DNA of 64,000 bases from Undibacterium sp. 5I1. GTDB lineage: Bacteria > Pseudomonadota > Gammaproteobacteria > Burkholderiales > Burkholderiaceae_D. A model generated the notes under the pieces. The model was given only the letters and a program-made list of their open reading frames with translations. It was not told the DNA's origin and searched no databases. The stretch is from contig NZ_JAVIWI010000001.1 of the NCBI RefSeq assembly GCF_034314085.1, forward strand, positions 3,968,001 to 4,032,000, given 5' to 3'. A program made the translations under genes and the position numbers. Below are positions 27,694 to 36,221 of the stretch, piece after piece (position 1 is the first letter of the stretch; every line of letters begins with the position of its first letter).

Positions 27694-29205
27694 TTGTCAA
27701 CACAAAAACAAAAATCAGCTGCCATTCCAGAGGGCGCAGGCGCATTGTTTTTTATTCAAATATTCGCGACCTTGGGTTTTGCCGTTTTGTATTCAACGCT
27801 CGTGTTATATGCAACTAAAAAATTGAATTTCAGCGTGAAAGAGGCCACCGCGATTATGGGTGTATTTGGTGCTTTTAATTACGGCTTACATTTATTTGGT
27901 GGTTATCTGGGTGGCCGCTTTATCAGCAATCGCAACTTGTTTGTCGGCGGTATGCTCTTGCAGGTCATCGGTTGCGGTTTGATTTCTGGCGGCACAGTGC
28001 AGCAACTGTACTGGGGTTTAGCTTTCTTCCTGACCGGCAGTGGCTTAAACGTCACTTGTTTAAATCTGATGCTCACACAACGATTTAAGCCAGAAGACGA
28101 CCGCCGCGAAAGCGCGTTCCTCTGGAATTACGCCGGGATGAATTTGGGTTTTACTATCGGCTTTGCAGCGGCAGGTGCTTATCAATTACAACAGGATTAC
28201 GCCAGTTTGTTTATCTTCGCCACCATTGGTAACTTTATGGCGATCGTGCTTGCTGCATTTAACTGGAAGAAGCTATCGGACTTGAATACGCCTCTGCTAC
28301 AAGCAGGACCGAATGAATTTAAATTGCGTTTATCCGTTGGTTTACTGGTCTTATTTGGACTGGTGCCACTGATTTATTTTATGTTGCATCATGCTGAGGT
28401 CAGTGGCTATGTCGTATTGGCAATTAGTGCCGTGATTGCCCTGGTTTTAATTTGCCTCACTATGATTCACAAAGACCCTAGAGAGCGCAGAAATATGTGC
28501 GCGTATTTAATCCTCGCTGTAGGCTCTTTAGTCTTTTGGACTTTGTATCAAATGGCTCCGACGGGTTTGCAATTGTTTGCGGATAATAATGTGGATCGCA
28601 TGGTCTGGGGCTTTGAAGTCGCGCCACAGTGGATACAAAATATCAATAGTTTTACCATCATGGTTGGCGGACCTCTGATGGCAATGCTGTTTAGTTCTTT
28701 GCGTAAAAAGGGTTGGAATATCGACATTCCTAGGCAGTTTGCCGCCGCCTTAGTATTGATCGGATTAGGATTTTTAGTTCTGCCCGTAGGCATCACATTG
28801 GCAGCTGCCAATGGCCTTGTCGCCTTCAAATGGATATTCATCAGTTATCTGCTGCAAAGCGCCGGCGAATTGCTGATTTCACCGATTGGTTATGCCATGA
28901 TCGGTCGTCTGGCACCAACGCAATATCAAGGTGTAATGATGGGTACCTGGATGCTGGTCACTGGCACTGCATCCATTTTCTCCAGTTATTTCTCTGGACT
29001 GATCCCCGAAGCGGCAAGCGGCATGGCAGCCTCCACCAATCCAACCTACTACCAAATTTTTTCCAATCTAGGTTGGGGCGCGGTTGGGGTCGGTGTCGTG
29101 CTGGTTCTGCTGATACCGGTATTACGTAAATTGATTACCAACGGCGCGGAGAAGATCGATGTGGCGATGCCTACAGTCGTACCAAGCGAAGCACCCATTA
29201 TTTAA
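27694..29205 (+). CDS. peptide MFS transporter, POT/PTR2 family
   Basis: Inner-membrane carrier of 503 residues with 12 or more predicted helices. GAFNYGLHLFGGYLGGRFIS and the long helical layout match proton-coupled di/tripeptide permeases. The TM1 ExxER proton-coupling motif of canonical members is not present: the equivalent segment reads FATLGFAVLY. This may be a separate subfamily with a different substrate or coupling. Translation starts at TTG, with AGGAG six bases before it; there is no nearby in-frame ATG. It is followed by DUF423 with its own spacing of 55 bases. Confidence 0.85.
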   Translation: MSTQKQKSAAIPEGAGALFFIQIFATLGFAVLYSTLVLYATKKLNFSVKEATAIMGVFGAFNYGLHLFGGYLGGRFISNRNLFVGGMLLQVIGCGLISGGTVQQLYWGLAFFLTGSGLNVTCLNLMLTQRFKPEDDRRESAFLWNYAGMNLGFTIGFAAAGAYQLQQDYASLFIFATIGNFMAIVLAAFNWKKLSDLNTPLLQAGPNEFKLRLSVGLLVLFGLVPLIYFMLHHAEVSGYVVLAISAVIALVLICLTMIHKDPRERRNMCAYLILAVGSLVFWTLYQMAPTGLQLFADNNVDRMVWGFEVAPQWIQNINSFTIMVGGPLMAMLFSSLRKKGWNIDIPRQFAAALVLIGLGFLVLPVGITLAAANGLVAFKWIFISYLLQSAGELLISPIGYAMIGRLAPTQYQGVMMGTWMLVTGTASIFSSYFSGLIPEAASGMAASTNPTYYQIFSNLGWGAVGVGVVLVLLIPVLRKLITNGAEKIDVAMPTVVPSEAPII

Positions 29206-29260
29206 AATGAACAACTAGATTCGCTTATTGTTGTAGTCAACACATCGCAGAGAGTAAGGT

Positions 29261-29644
29261 ATGACATCACGCCGTCTCATCATGATCGCCGCCATCAATA
29301 TGTTCATCGCCGTCGCCGCGGGCGCATTTGGTGCGCATGGATTAAAGGCGATACTCAGCGCAGAGATGCTAGCAGTCTGGCAAACCGCAGCGACTTACCA
29401 GACTAGCCATGCACTTGGCTTGTTTGGTATCGCTTTGCTGATGCCGCGTTTGCATTCCATCTGGCTAGCGCGTTCTGCCACTGCGATGCTGATCGGGATT
29501 GTGGTTTTTAGCGGTAGTTTGTATTTGCTGGCAGTCAGTGGAACACGCTGGTTAGGTGCGATCACGCCATTTGGCGGACTGGCATTTTTACTCGCCTGGG
29601 CAATGCTCGCATGGGCGGCGTATCGCGATACCAAATCAGTTTGA
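29261..29644 (+). CDS. DUF423 family membrane protein
   Basis: Small integral membrane protein of 127 residues with four predicted helices. The N-terminal GAFGAHGLK and the YQTSHALGLFGIALL segment are hallmarks of DUF423 (YgdD-like). The function is unknown in the family. It is close to the small lipoprotein gene that starts 23 bases later, so the two are probably co-transcribed. AGAGAGTAAGG is the ribosome-binding region. Confidence 0.9.
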   Translation: MTSRRLIMIAAINMFIAVAAGAFGAHGLKAILSAEMLAVWQTAATYQTSHALGLFGIALLMPRLHSIWLARSATAMLIGIVVFSGSLYLLAVSGTRWLGAITPFGGLAFLLAWAMLAWAAYRDTKSV

Positions 29645-29667
29645 TTACAGATAAAAGGAAACACATC

Positions 29668-29886
29668 ATGCGCGCCATCATCGTTTTATCAGTACTCACT
29701 TTGCTCAGTGCATGTGGCAAAAAACCAGAGCCAGCGATCTCCTCAGAGCCGCCACTATTCAAAATCGCCGAGCCACAGCGCGAGCAATTACAAAAGGCTA
29801 AAGAGGTAGAGCAGACGCTACAAAAAGCAGCCGATGCACAACGTCAGGTGATTGATGGCGTGAGCGCTAGTCAGCTTGAGAAGTGA
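29668..29886 (+). CDS. small lipoprotein
   Basis: Seventy-two residues. A short signal peptide ends in the lipobox LLSAC, so Cys17 should be acylated. The mature part is charged and helical (REQLQKAKEVEQTLQKAADAQRQ). It resembles the entericidin/LppA-like tiny lipoproteins only in general form; no function is assigned. AAAAGGA lies ten bases before the ATG. It is downstream of DUF423. Confidence 0.75.
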   Translation: MRAIIVLSVLTLLSACGKKPEPAISSEPPLFKIAEPQREQLQKAKEVEQTLQKAADAQRQVIDGVSASQLEK

Positions 29887-29929
29887 TTCTGCTAAATGCT
29901 TAGAATCACTTAAAAAGTGTACGAATGTA

Positions 29930-29957
29930 GGTACGATTGGCGCAGCGTAATCGTACC
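29930..29957. repeat. REP-like palindrome TACGATT-GGCGCAGCG-AATCGTA, copy 1
   Basis: GGTACGATT and AATCGTACC pair across GGCGCAGCGT. Related sequences lie at 30483-30505 and 31010-31035, around two unknown genes. Confidence 0.7.
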
Positions 29958-30113
29958 GATTGATTTTGTTTGATAGCGTGCGTTAGTTAGTAACGATAGG
30001 TTTGTGAGTAATTGAGCAGCGATTGTTTGTTGGCTAAATTGTGATTATGTGAAACGCTGACATGGGAAAATTTATGCGATGTCAATCGAGCTTGGGCAGG
30101 TTTGAACATTCAA

Positions 30114-30470
30114 TTAATCATCAACAAAGCCGTCAGAAATAATGTTGCTATCTAAGATGCGTTTCAGATATTCATAAGTATCGGCGCAAATTTCAATTTT
30201 TTGACGATGACGACTACCTTCCGAACAAATAAATATAGTACAAATCTGTTTCGTGCCATTACTTGTCAGCGAATTTAAAAAAACTATATGTATTTTGTTA
30301 GATCCAAATGGCCGAGCGGCTAACCCTTTTGCAAATTCTTGAGCTTCATTAGATTTCAAGCATACCAAGTGGATTTTTGGTTTTTGATTTGGAAAAAATG
30401 ATGATTCAATTGATATAGTTGTAGTGTCGGTTGACAAGTTTAGAATACGAATTAGATTTTTAGTGCCCAT
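30114..30470 (-). CDS. unknown protein
   Basis: AT-rich gene encoding about 118 residues, with no recognised domain; predicted soluble. The longer frame to a TTG at 30509 overlaps both a palindromic repeat piece and the end of the next gene, so I prefer the ATG at 30470 (MGTKNLIRILN). No clear Shine-Dalgarno. Ile/Ser/Lys-rich composition differs from neighbouring core genes. It is probably an accessory pair with the membrane protein upstream. Confidence 0.55.
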   Translation of the reverse strand: MGTKNLIRILNLSTDTTTISIESSFFPNQKPKIHLVCLKSNEAQEFAKGLAARPFGSNKIHIVFLNSLTSNGTKQICTIFICSEGSRHRQKIEICADTYEYLKRILDSNIISDGFVDD

Positions 30471-30480
30471 GATATTTAGT

Positions 30481-30505
30481 GTGAATGTAGATACGATTAG
30501 TTCGC
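30481..30505. repeat. REP-like palindrome fragment, copy 2
   Basis: GTGAATGTAGATACGATTAG matches the flank and left half of copy 1 (CGAATGTAGGTACGATTGG). It lies at the boundary between the two unknown genes and overlaps the last residues of the membrane protein gene. Confidence 0.5.
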
Positions 30506-30946
30506 CCAAATAAACCGAACAATAGCCATCGACAGCGCAAAACAGACCCCATACGAAAAGCTGTTGAGTTGAATAAGTTCTTGATTATGACTCCGACGCC
30601 AGTTGCCAATCAAGGACATCAAAATTCCTGACGCGATTGGGGTAAGTATAAGATTGACGATACGAAGCCAGTGCTCAGAAATGAAAAGTGTAGGCAAAAA
30701 CCACAAGCTTATTACTCCTGCGACAGCACCTAAAATTAAATAGATGATGGTAGTAAGCAGAGGGCGTATTGGCTGAAATCGAGGAAAAGTTTTTTTGATG
30801 CTATGGCCAATCAGTTCAAAGATCAATTCACCAATCGCCTGAAGTATTAGTTCTCCGAAAAATTGAATCATCCATATGGAGATTTGAACGATGATCTCTG
30901 TTATTAATTCCATGAGTGGGCTGATGAGGAGAACTAAGAGAAGCAA
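30497..30946 (-). CDS. unknown membrane protein
   Basis: 149 residues with an N-terminal amphipathic/hydrophobic stretch (about 1-50, Ile/Leu/Glu pattern) and three later predicted helices (about 65-85, 95-115 and 130-147). No family recognised. AT-rich composition and bracketing by palindromes suggest acquired DNA. The stop codon sits inside a repeat fragment, so its C-terminus may have been changed by repeat insertion. Confidence 0.6.
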   Translation of the reverse strand: MLLLVLLISPLMELITEIIVQISIWMIQFFGELILQAIGELIFELIGHSIKKTFPRFQPIRPLLTTIIYLILGAVAGVISLWFLPTLFISEHWLRIVNLILTPIASGILMSLIGNWRRSHNQELIQLNSFSYGVCFALSMAIVRFIWAN

Positions 30947-31009
30947 ATCGTACTATTTCATGTTGTTTAACTCTAGCATTATTTGGTAAGACTAAGGCTA
31001 TTAACACTT

Positions 31010-31035
31010 CTACGATTACGCTCCGCTAATCGTCT
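31010..31035. repeat. REP-like palindrome, copy 3
   Basis: TACGATTACGCTCCGCTAATCGT is an inverted-orientation relative of copy 1. It lies between the unknown membrane protein and the kinase-UspA gene. Confidence 0.65.
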
Positions 31036-31063
31036 ACGCGACCGACGCCATCAATCAGCTGCA

Positions 31064-32623
31064 CTACTTCTCATTCACCTTCACCACAGTCACCGTGCAA
31101 TGCGATTCGGCGACTACTTGTGTGGATACGCTGCCCAGATAGCGTTTGATGGCGGAACTTCCTCTTGATCCTATGATGATGTGGTCGACGTCGTTGTTGT
31201 TGGCGTAGTCGAGGATGGCAGTTGCGGGATCGTGCGCTTCTAGTACGTGGAAAGTGATTTTGTCTGGGGTGATGTTGAGTGGTCTTGCCCAGTGTTTTAG
31301 GTCGACTAATTGTTTGACGTGGATATTTTGGCCTTGCTGGATCAGGCTGTCGTCCATGCCGATGCGGTTGACTTTGCGCACGGTGACGCAGGCGAGTCGT
31401 GCGCCTTGTTTGGTTTGCAGTGTGCGTTCGGTGATGTTGCGCAGGCTGTCGGCTAATTGTGTTGAGGCGTTGGTGGGATTACTCAAGTCCAGTGCGACCA
31501 TGATGATAGGTGCTTGCGATAATTGCTCGGTGACGCTGTGCGGTAATGCAGGCTCTGAGCCTGCGGCCTGGAAGCGTCGTTTGAGTACCGATAAATAGCC
31601 GTCTTGCCCGGTTTTTGCTGCTCTGTCTGTGAGTGTTAATTGGTCTGGATATTGCAGTGACAAAGCGAGCTGGGCGGCGGTGTCAAACCGGGCTGCGGGA
31701 TTGACTTCCAGGCAGCGCAAAATAATTTCTTGTAGCCAGTCGGGGATGTTGGGATTGTGGCTGCGTGGTGGAATCGGGTCGCGGTATAAACGTTTTTTCA
31801 AACCATTGACGGTGGTCGGATATCCATACGGACGTTGACCAGTCGCCAGGTGATACAGCAAAACACCTAAGGCGAATAAATCGCTGCGGGGTTCGTTACG
31901 CACACCGAGCACTTGCTCTGGCGAGATGTAGGGACCGGTGCCGAGTGGCAGTCGAAATTCTTCATCCAGCAAGTCGGGCAGTTTGTCATGTCGCGATAAA
32001 CCAAAATCAATCAGCACGGCGGAACCATCTGCGCGGAACATAATATTGCTGGGTTTGATATCGAGATGGATCACGCCCTGACGATGTAAATCTTGCAGCG
32101 CATGCGCGATCTTGATGCCGATATCGACCACCTCGGCCACGGGCGGCGGGGCCTGATCAAAGCGGCTGCGCAGTGATTCGCCAGCGATGTGTTCCATGAC
32201 GATATACGGTTGCGCATCAAAATCACCGGAGCCGAAATATCGCGGTACATGCTTGCCCTTGAGTTTGGGCATGATCATTTGTTCGACCTCAAACGCGACG
32301 ATGGCAGTGGGGTCTTCGCTGGAAAAAAGCAGCGGTACTTTCATGATCAGTGCAGGCTGGGTTGTATCTTGCTCGTCAATATCGCCCGGTCCGCTTAGTT
32401 CCGGCGGGTGGCGTTGTTGCAGATCGCTGATACGCCATAAGGCTGCCATGCCGCCAGTGTGTAATTTTTCTTCCAGAAGGTAGCCATTGACTTGCATGCC
32501 CGTGTGCAGAACGCGGTGATGTAAGGGCGAACTTGAAGCCAGCTTGGCGTGTTCAACTGGACCGTTGTCGCTCTTCGGTGGTGACGGTGCTGAAGGTGCT
32601 GGCGGTGCTGGCGGAGCTGGCAA
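31064..32623 (-). CDS. Ser/Thr protein kinase fused to a UspA-like domain
   Basis: Eukaryotic-type kinase domain (about residues 48-330) with the glycine-rich loop EEKLHTGGMAAL, the Lys in ALIMKVP, the catalytic loop HLDIKPSN, the DFGLS Mg site and GTGPYISPEQ in the activation segment. From about 374 to the end is a universal stress protein domain with the ATP-binding pattern GSRGSSAIKRYLGS (G-2x-G-9x-GS). No transmembrane segment, so it is cytoplasmic. The start is uncertain: I use a TTG at 32623 before a Pro/Ala-rich tail, but an ATG at residue 43 (MQVNGYLLEE) is possible. It follows a metallophosphoesterase gene closely and in the same direction. Confidence 0.85.
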   Translation of the reverse strand: MPAPPAPPAPSAPSPPKSDNGPVEHAKLASSSPLHHRVLHTGMQVNGYLLEEKLHTGGMAALWRISDLQQRHPPELSGPGDIDEQDTTQPALIMKVPLLFSSEDPTAIVAFEVEQMIMPKLKGKHVPRYFGSGDFDAQPYIVMEHIAGESLRSRFDQAPPPVAEVVDIGIKIAHALQDLHRQGVIHLDIKPSNIMFRADGSAVLIDFGLSRHDKLPDLLDEEFRLPLGTGPYISPEQVLGVRNEPRSDLFALGVLLYHLATGQRPYGYPTTVNGLKKRLYRDPIPPRSHNPNIPDWLQEIILRCLEVNPAARFDTAAQLALSLQYPDQLTLTDRAAKTGQDGYLSVLKRRFQAAGSEPALPHSVTEQLSQAPIIMVALDLSNPTNASTQLADSLRNITERTLQTKQGARLACVTVRKVNRIGMDDSLIQQGQNIHVKQLVDLKHWARPLNITPDKITFHVLEAHDPATAILDYANNNDVDHIIIGSRGSSAIKRYLGSVSTQVVAESHCTVTVVKVNEK

Positions 32624-32678
32624 TTTTTTACCCGTTTCTGTTTGGCTTGATTGGCTGGACTTGTGATCTTTGCTGAAT

Positions 32679-33422
32679 TTAGTTGCCGCTCACCAGGCGC
32701 TGTGCCAGAACTGCAGGCAAACCGGCGGCGATCACTTTGAGCGCAGTTGTTTCGTGATCGTACGGGATGCGGTAGTAGGTCAGCTCTAGTGTTTCTGTAT
32801 CAAAAGTGGCGTAACACGCAGCCGGATTGCCGTCTCGCGGTTGCCCGACTGCGCCGGGTATCACCAGCCAGCGGCGTTGTTTGTTGAGTGGAATACTGTG
32901 TTCTGGCGCAGGTAAAAATTCGCCGGTTTTGCCTGCCAGAGTCATGTGGTACAGCCGTGGTAAATGGACGTGGCCGCAAAACGTGATGTGCGCTTTGGTC
33001 GCGTACATGCTGCGCATGGCCTCCATCACACCATCGACATATTCCCAATGTTCGGGCGCCCAGGCGTTGGCATGGACCAGCAGAATGTCGGGCAGCTCTA
33101 TGCGGTAAGGTAAATCACGAATAAAGCCGATCTGCGCTTCGTTCAGTTGTGAGCGGGTCCACTCTACGACTTGTCGTGCGGTGGGGTTCATGCCTTGTCT
33201 GTCCTCTTGCAGCAGGCCTATGTCATGGTTGCCCATGAGTACATGCGCACCGCGCTGGGCATACTCCATTACCGTACTCATCACCCAAGCGGGATCAGCG
33301 CCATAGCCAATTAGATCGCCCAAAAATGCATATTGATCGACCTTTTGCTGCTGCGCATGAGCCAGGACAGCTTCCAGTGCTTCGCGATTGGCATGTACAT
33401 CGGTGAGAACGGCGAGCAGCAT
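32679..33422 (-). CDS. metallophosphoesterase (YfcE/MJ0936-like)
   Basis: Predicted phosphodiesterase or phosphatase of about 247 residues. The two-metal motifs are all present: DVHAN (residues 8-12), GDLIGYGADP, GNHD, a VHANAW His and GHVHLPR. The frame begins 25 codons upstream at 33497, but the motif spacing and hydrophobic start MLLAVLTDVHAN favour the ATG at 33422. It lies 55 bases before the kinase-UspA gene in the same direction. A kinase/phosphatase pairing is inference from position only; the substrate is unknown. Confidence 0.85.
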   Translation of the reverse strand: MLLAVLTDVHANREALEAVLAHAQQQKVDQYAFLGDLIGYGADPAWVMSTVMEYAQRGAHVLMGNHDIGLLQEDRQGMNPTARQVVEWTRSQLNEAQIGFIRDLPYRIELPDILLVHANAWAPEHWEYVDGVMEAMRSMYATKAHITFCGHVHLPRLYHMTLAGKTGEFLPAPEHSIPLNKQRRWLVIPGAVGQPRDGNPAACYATFDTETLELTYYRIPYDHETTALKVIAAGLPAVLAQRLVSGN

Positions 33423-33762
33423 GATAGGGATCTTGGTTTGGAGTAACGACTTTGGTGGATGATGAATTGTTCGTGAAGCTGCAAAGACAATCGACAATCA
33501 GTTTGCTTATTTTTTGAATGAGTAAGCAGGGCTGATTTTAGTTCATTATGCTAACGCTGGCCTTACATTCATCGGGGCACGCAAAAAACCAACAAAACAG
33601 TTTGTTGCCGAGACTAAGAGAACGCCAAGAGTTCTTTACTTCGCTTGCTTTTGGATGTCATCTCGGCCAACACCACGCCGGAATGACGTCCCGTATCTTT
33701 TGAGCATCATGTGATGAGCATCAATGAGATGAACATTAATATTCAATCTGAATATGGTCGCT

Positions 33763-33853
33763 AAATACTATTACTCATGGGTAGTATATTTAGTTGTCCA
33801 TATATTTACTGCCTTACAGGCCATTTTTATAAGAAATTATGGGGAGTATATTG
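33763..33853. repeat. 86-bp palindromic repeat, copy 6
   Basis: Reverse copy, starting AATACTATTACTCAT, core TTGTCCATAT, right end GGGGAGTATATT. It ends 12 bases before the queC stop, on its 3' side. Confidence 0.85.
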
Positions 33854-33865
33854 ATTTCCTTAGTT

Positions 33866-34576
33866 TTATGCCGTTGCCGCGGCATATTCTTGATAGCCGT
33901 TGGCGCGTAGTGCGCAGGCCGGGCAAGTGCCGCAGCCGTGACCCCATGCATGCAATTGTCCGCGCTCGCCGAGGTAGCAGGTGTGGGTGTCTGCGCGGAT
34001 CAGATTGACCAGATCTGTGCCGCCCAATTGTTCTGCTAATTGCCAGGTCTGGGCTTTGTTGATCCACATCAGCGGAGTTTCTAATTTGAGCCGGGTTGCC
34101 ATGCCGAGGTTGAGTGCGACTTGCAAGGCTTTCATACTGTCGTCGCGGCAATCAGGGTAGCCGGAGAAGTCAGTCTCGCACATCCCGCCGACCAGCACGT
34201 TGGCACCGCGCCGGTACGCCAGTGTTGCGGCGACCATCATAAACATCAGATTGCGGCCTGGGACAAAGGTGTTGGGCAGGCCGTTCTCTTGCATGACGAT
34301 TTCTATATCTTCCGTCATCGCGGTGTGGGATAGCTGCGAGATCAGCGACAGGTCGATCATATGATCTTCGCCCAGCTTGCTGTCCCAGTCGGCCGACAAG
34401 CCGCGCATCTTTTCTAGCAAAATCGGGCGTTGCCCCAACTCGATCGCGTGGCGCTGGCCGTAATCAAAGCCGATGGTTTCTACTCGCTGATAGCGTGACA
34501 AAGCCCATGCCAGGCAGGTGGTGGAATCTTGGCCGCCGCTGAACAGAACCAGTGCGCTATCGTTTAAAGAGTTCAT
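33866..34576 (-). CDS. queC: 7-cyano-7-deazaguanine synthase
   Basis: Converts 7-carboxy-7-deazaguanine to preQ0 in queuosine synthesis. The PP-loop motif FSGGQDSTT is at residues 13-20, and the C-terminal zinc-binding Cys cluster [16 protein letters not shown] is intact. Its 236 residues are normal. No queE or queD is present, so the pathway is scattered. Copies of the palindromic repeat lie at both ends of the gene (copy 6 on the 3' side, copy 7 on the 5' side). No preQ1 riboswitch is visible upstream. Confidence 0.95.
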   Translation of the reverse strand: MNSLNDSALVLFSGGQDSTTCLAWALSRYQRVETIGFDYGQRHAIELGQRPILLEKMRGLSADWDSKLGEDHMIDLSLISQLSHTAMTEDIEIVMQENGLPNTFVPGRNLMFMMVAATLAYRRGANVLVGGMCETDFSGYPDCRDDSMKALQVALNLGMATRLKLETPLMWINKAQTWQLAEQLGGTDLVNLIRADTHTCYLGERGQLHAWGHGCGTCPACALRANGYQEYAAATA

Positions 34577-34592
34577 ATAGATTTATTGTGTT

Positions 34593-34680
34593 TATATACT
34601 AGATGGGAGTAGGCTTTTTTGGTACTTAATTGTCCAGATAATATATGGACAATCCAGTGATCAGGCTAGATACTCCCCTT
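34593..34680. repeat. 86-bp palindromic repeat, copy 7 (rearranged)
   Basis: The core ATTGTCCA and TGGACAAT is perfect (34628-34654). The left end reads TATATACTAGATGGGAGTAG and the right end CTAGATACTCCCC, which then continues as TTATTTTTAAAA, as if part of a second forward copy. It sits between divergent queC and flippase genes. Confidence 0.7.
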
Positions 34681-34857
34681 ATTTTTAAAATCAACGGAGT
34701 TGCGGCGCAACGCCTGCAAACGCCCGCACAGCATTTTATCAAGATCAGGTGAGATTGCTGGCAGTCAATGAAATATTGTAAGAGAATGGGATACTTTTGA
34801 TCAAAATAGCTGTCTATTTACATCAACACCTACCCTGATTTTTTCTAAAAAGACTGC

Positions 34858-36198
34858 ATGAGCTTCACCAAAAAATTTCTCTCTTCTTCTATCTTGTCCG
34901 TGATTGATCAGGGCATGCTCAGTGCGCTGAATTTTGCGATTGGCATGCTATTGATACGTCTGGCGACCAAAGAGGATTACGGTTTATACGGCCAATTGTA
35001 CGCTGGTGGTTTGCTGGCCGGCCTGGTAGTGGATTCCTGGATTGCCGGTCCTTTGACGACGGTTGCCAGTGCAGTGCAAGAGAGCACCAGAAAAGCCTTG
35101 TTACGTCACTACTGGATACGCCAGATCTGGAGCACGCTGTTGATGGGAGGACTGGCATTTGTGATTGTCGCCTTTATCCCCGCAGCGACGCACAACAGTC
35201 AGCCTGGCTATTTACTGGCGATTGCTTTTGCGGCGTATGTGATTGGTAATGGCGTGCGTGAATACGGTCGTACTGTTGGTTTTATTCAATCGGACATTTT
35301 TGCCGTACTGCGTCAGGATATTGTTTATGTGACTTTGGTCGCACTGAGTTTGCTAGCGCTGTATTTGACAGATCATCTTGGTCTGGAATGGATTTTTACT
35401 TGTCTGGCGAGCTCCTCAATCATCTGTTCATTACTCGGCATCGGACGTTTAAAAGCCAATACTAGTGACCACAGCGACCATCAAAATCAGACCTTAAGTG
35501 ATACCGCAAATGAGACACTGAGTGGCGCAAAAATTTCCCAAGTCCAGGAAGATTTGCAGCAAGTAATTGTCGATCATCAGGACACCATTAGCGGGCATGG
35601 CCGCTGGGCGATTTTAGGTGTGCTGGTCGGCTGGCTATCTAACTACAGCTATGTATATTTGTCCGGCGCGTGGTTAGGCGTGGCGGCGATTGCGGATCTA
35701 AATGCCTCACGTACTTTATTAATGCCCATACCGCTGGCAGTGGCAGCATGGTCGCGGATCGCGCGGCCAGAAGCTAGCCGCCTGATGGCGGAGCAAAACT
35801 GGACTGGTCTGCGCAAGCTAACCTTGTTTTCCATCGCCGGGATTGAGCTGGTGGTACTGGCATACGTTGGCGTAATGCTGCTGATGTTGCCCTGGCTAGA
35901 GGCGCATGTGATCGGTTCCAAATACAGCGGGCTTGATCCCCTGGTGATGCTGTGGGGCGCCTACTTTGCGATCAACGCCGCACGTTGGGTCGGTACCTCT
36001 TGGCTAAGCAGCGGCGGCGCTTTTCGTTCCCTGTTTTATCTGGGGAGCGTGACTTTGGTACTGGTATTGGGCATCACCTCATGGACCATACCGCACCTCG
36101 GCACGTCGGGCGCGATTACCGCGTTGATCGCGGTAGAAGTGTTTGAACTCTTCGTAGTGTGGAAATATATTCTGCCGGGTTTGCAGAAGAACGCGTGA
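34858..36198 (+). CDS. polysaccharide flippase / Wzx-like membrane protein
   Basis: Integral membrane protein of 446 residues with about 12-14 helices and the MATE/MOP-type N-terminus (ATKEDYGLYGQLYAGGLLAG). It should move an undecaprenyl-linked glycan or related lipid-linked unit across the inner membrane. A hydrophilic loop (about residues 195-240, Asp/His/Gln-rich) interrupts the helices. It is transcribed towards the convergent hydrolase gene, not as part of that operon, but lies next to it, which suggests involvement in the same surface-glycan pathway. This is inference. Confidence 0.78.
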   Translation: MSFTKKFLSSSILSVIDQGMLSALNFAIGMLLIRLATKEDYGLYGQLYAGGLLAGLVVDSWIAGPLTTVASAVQESTRKALLRHYWIRQIWSTLLMGGLAFVIVAFIPAATHNSQPGYLLAIAFAAYVIGNGVREYGRTVGFIQSDIFAVLRQDIVYVTLVALSLLALYLTDHLGLEWIFTCLASSSIICSLLGIGRLKANTSDHSDHQNQTLSDTANETLSGAKISQVQEDLQQVIVDHQDTISGHGRWAILGVLVGWLSNYSYVYLSGAWLGVAAIADLNASRTLLMPIPLAVAAWSRIARPEASRLMAEQNWTGLRKLTLFSIAGIELVVLAYVGVMLLMLPWLEAHVIGSKYSGLDPLVMLWGAYFAINAARWVGTSWLSSGGAFRSLFYLGSVTLVLVLGITSWTIPHLGTSGAITALIAVEVFELFVVWKYILPGLQKNA

Positions 36199-36221
36199 TC
36201 GTGGTTTGACCAATAGTTTTC

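Noticed and set aside
34577-34857. possible preQ1 riboswitch before queC
   Set aside because: The region is occupied by a repeat copy and I could not fit the riboswitch core; the flippase side also lacks it.
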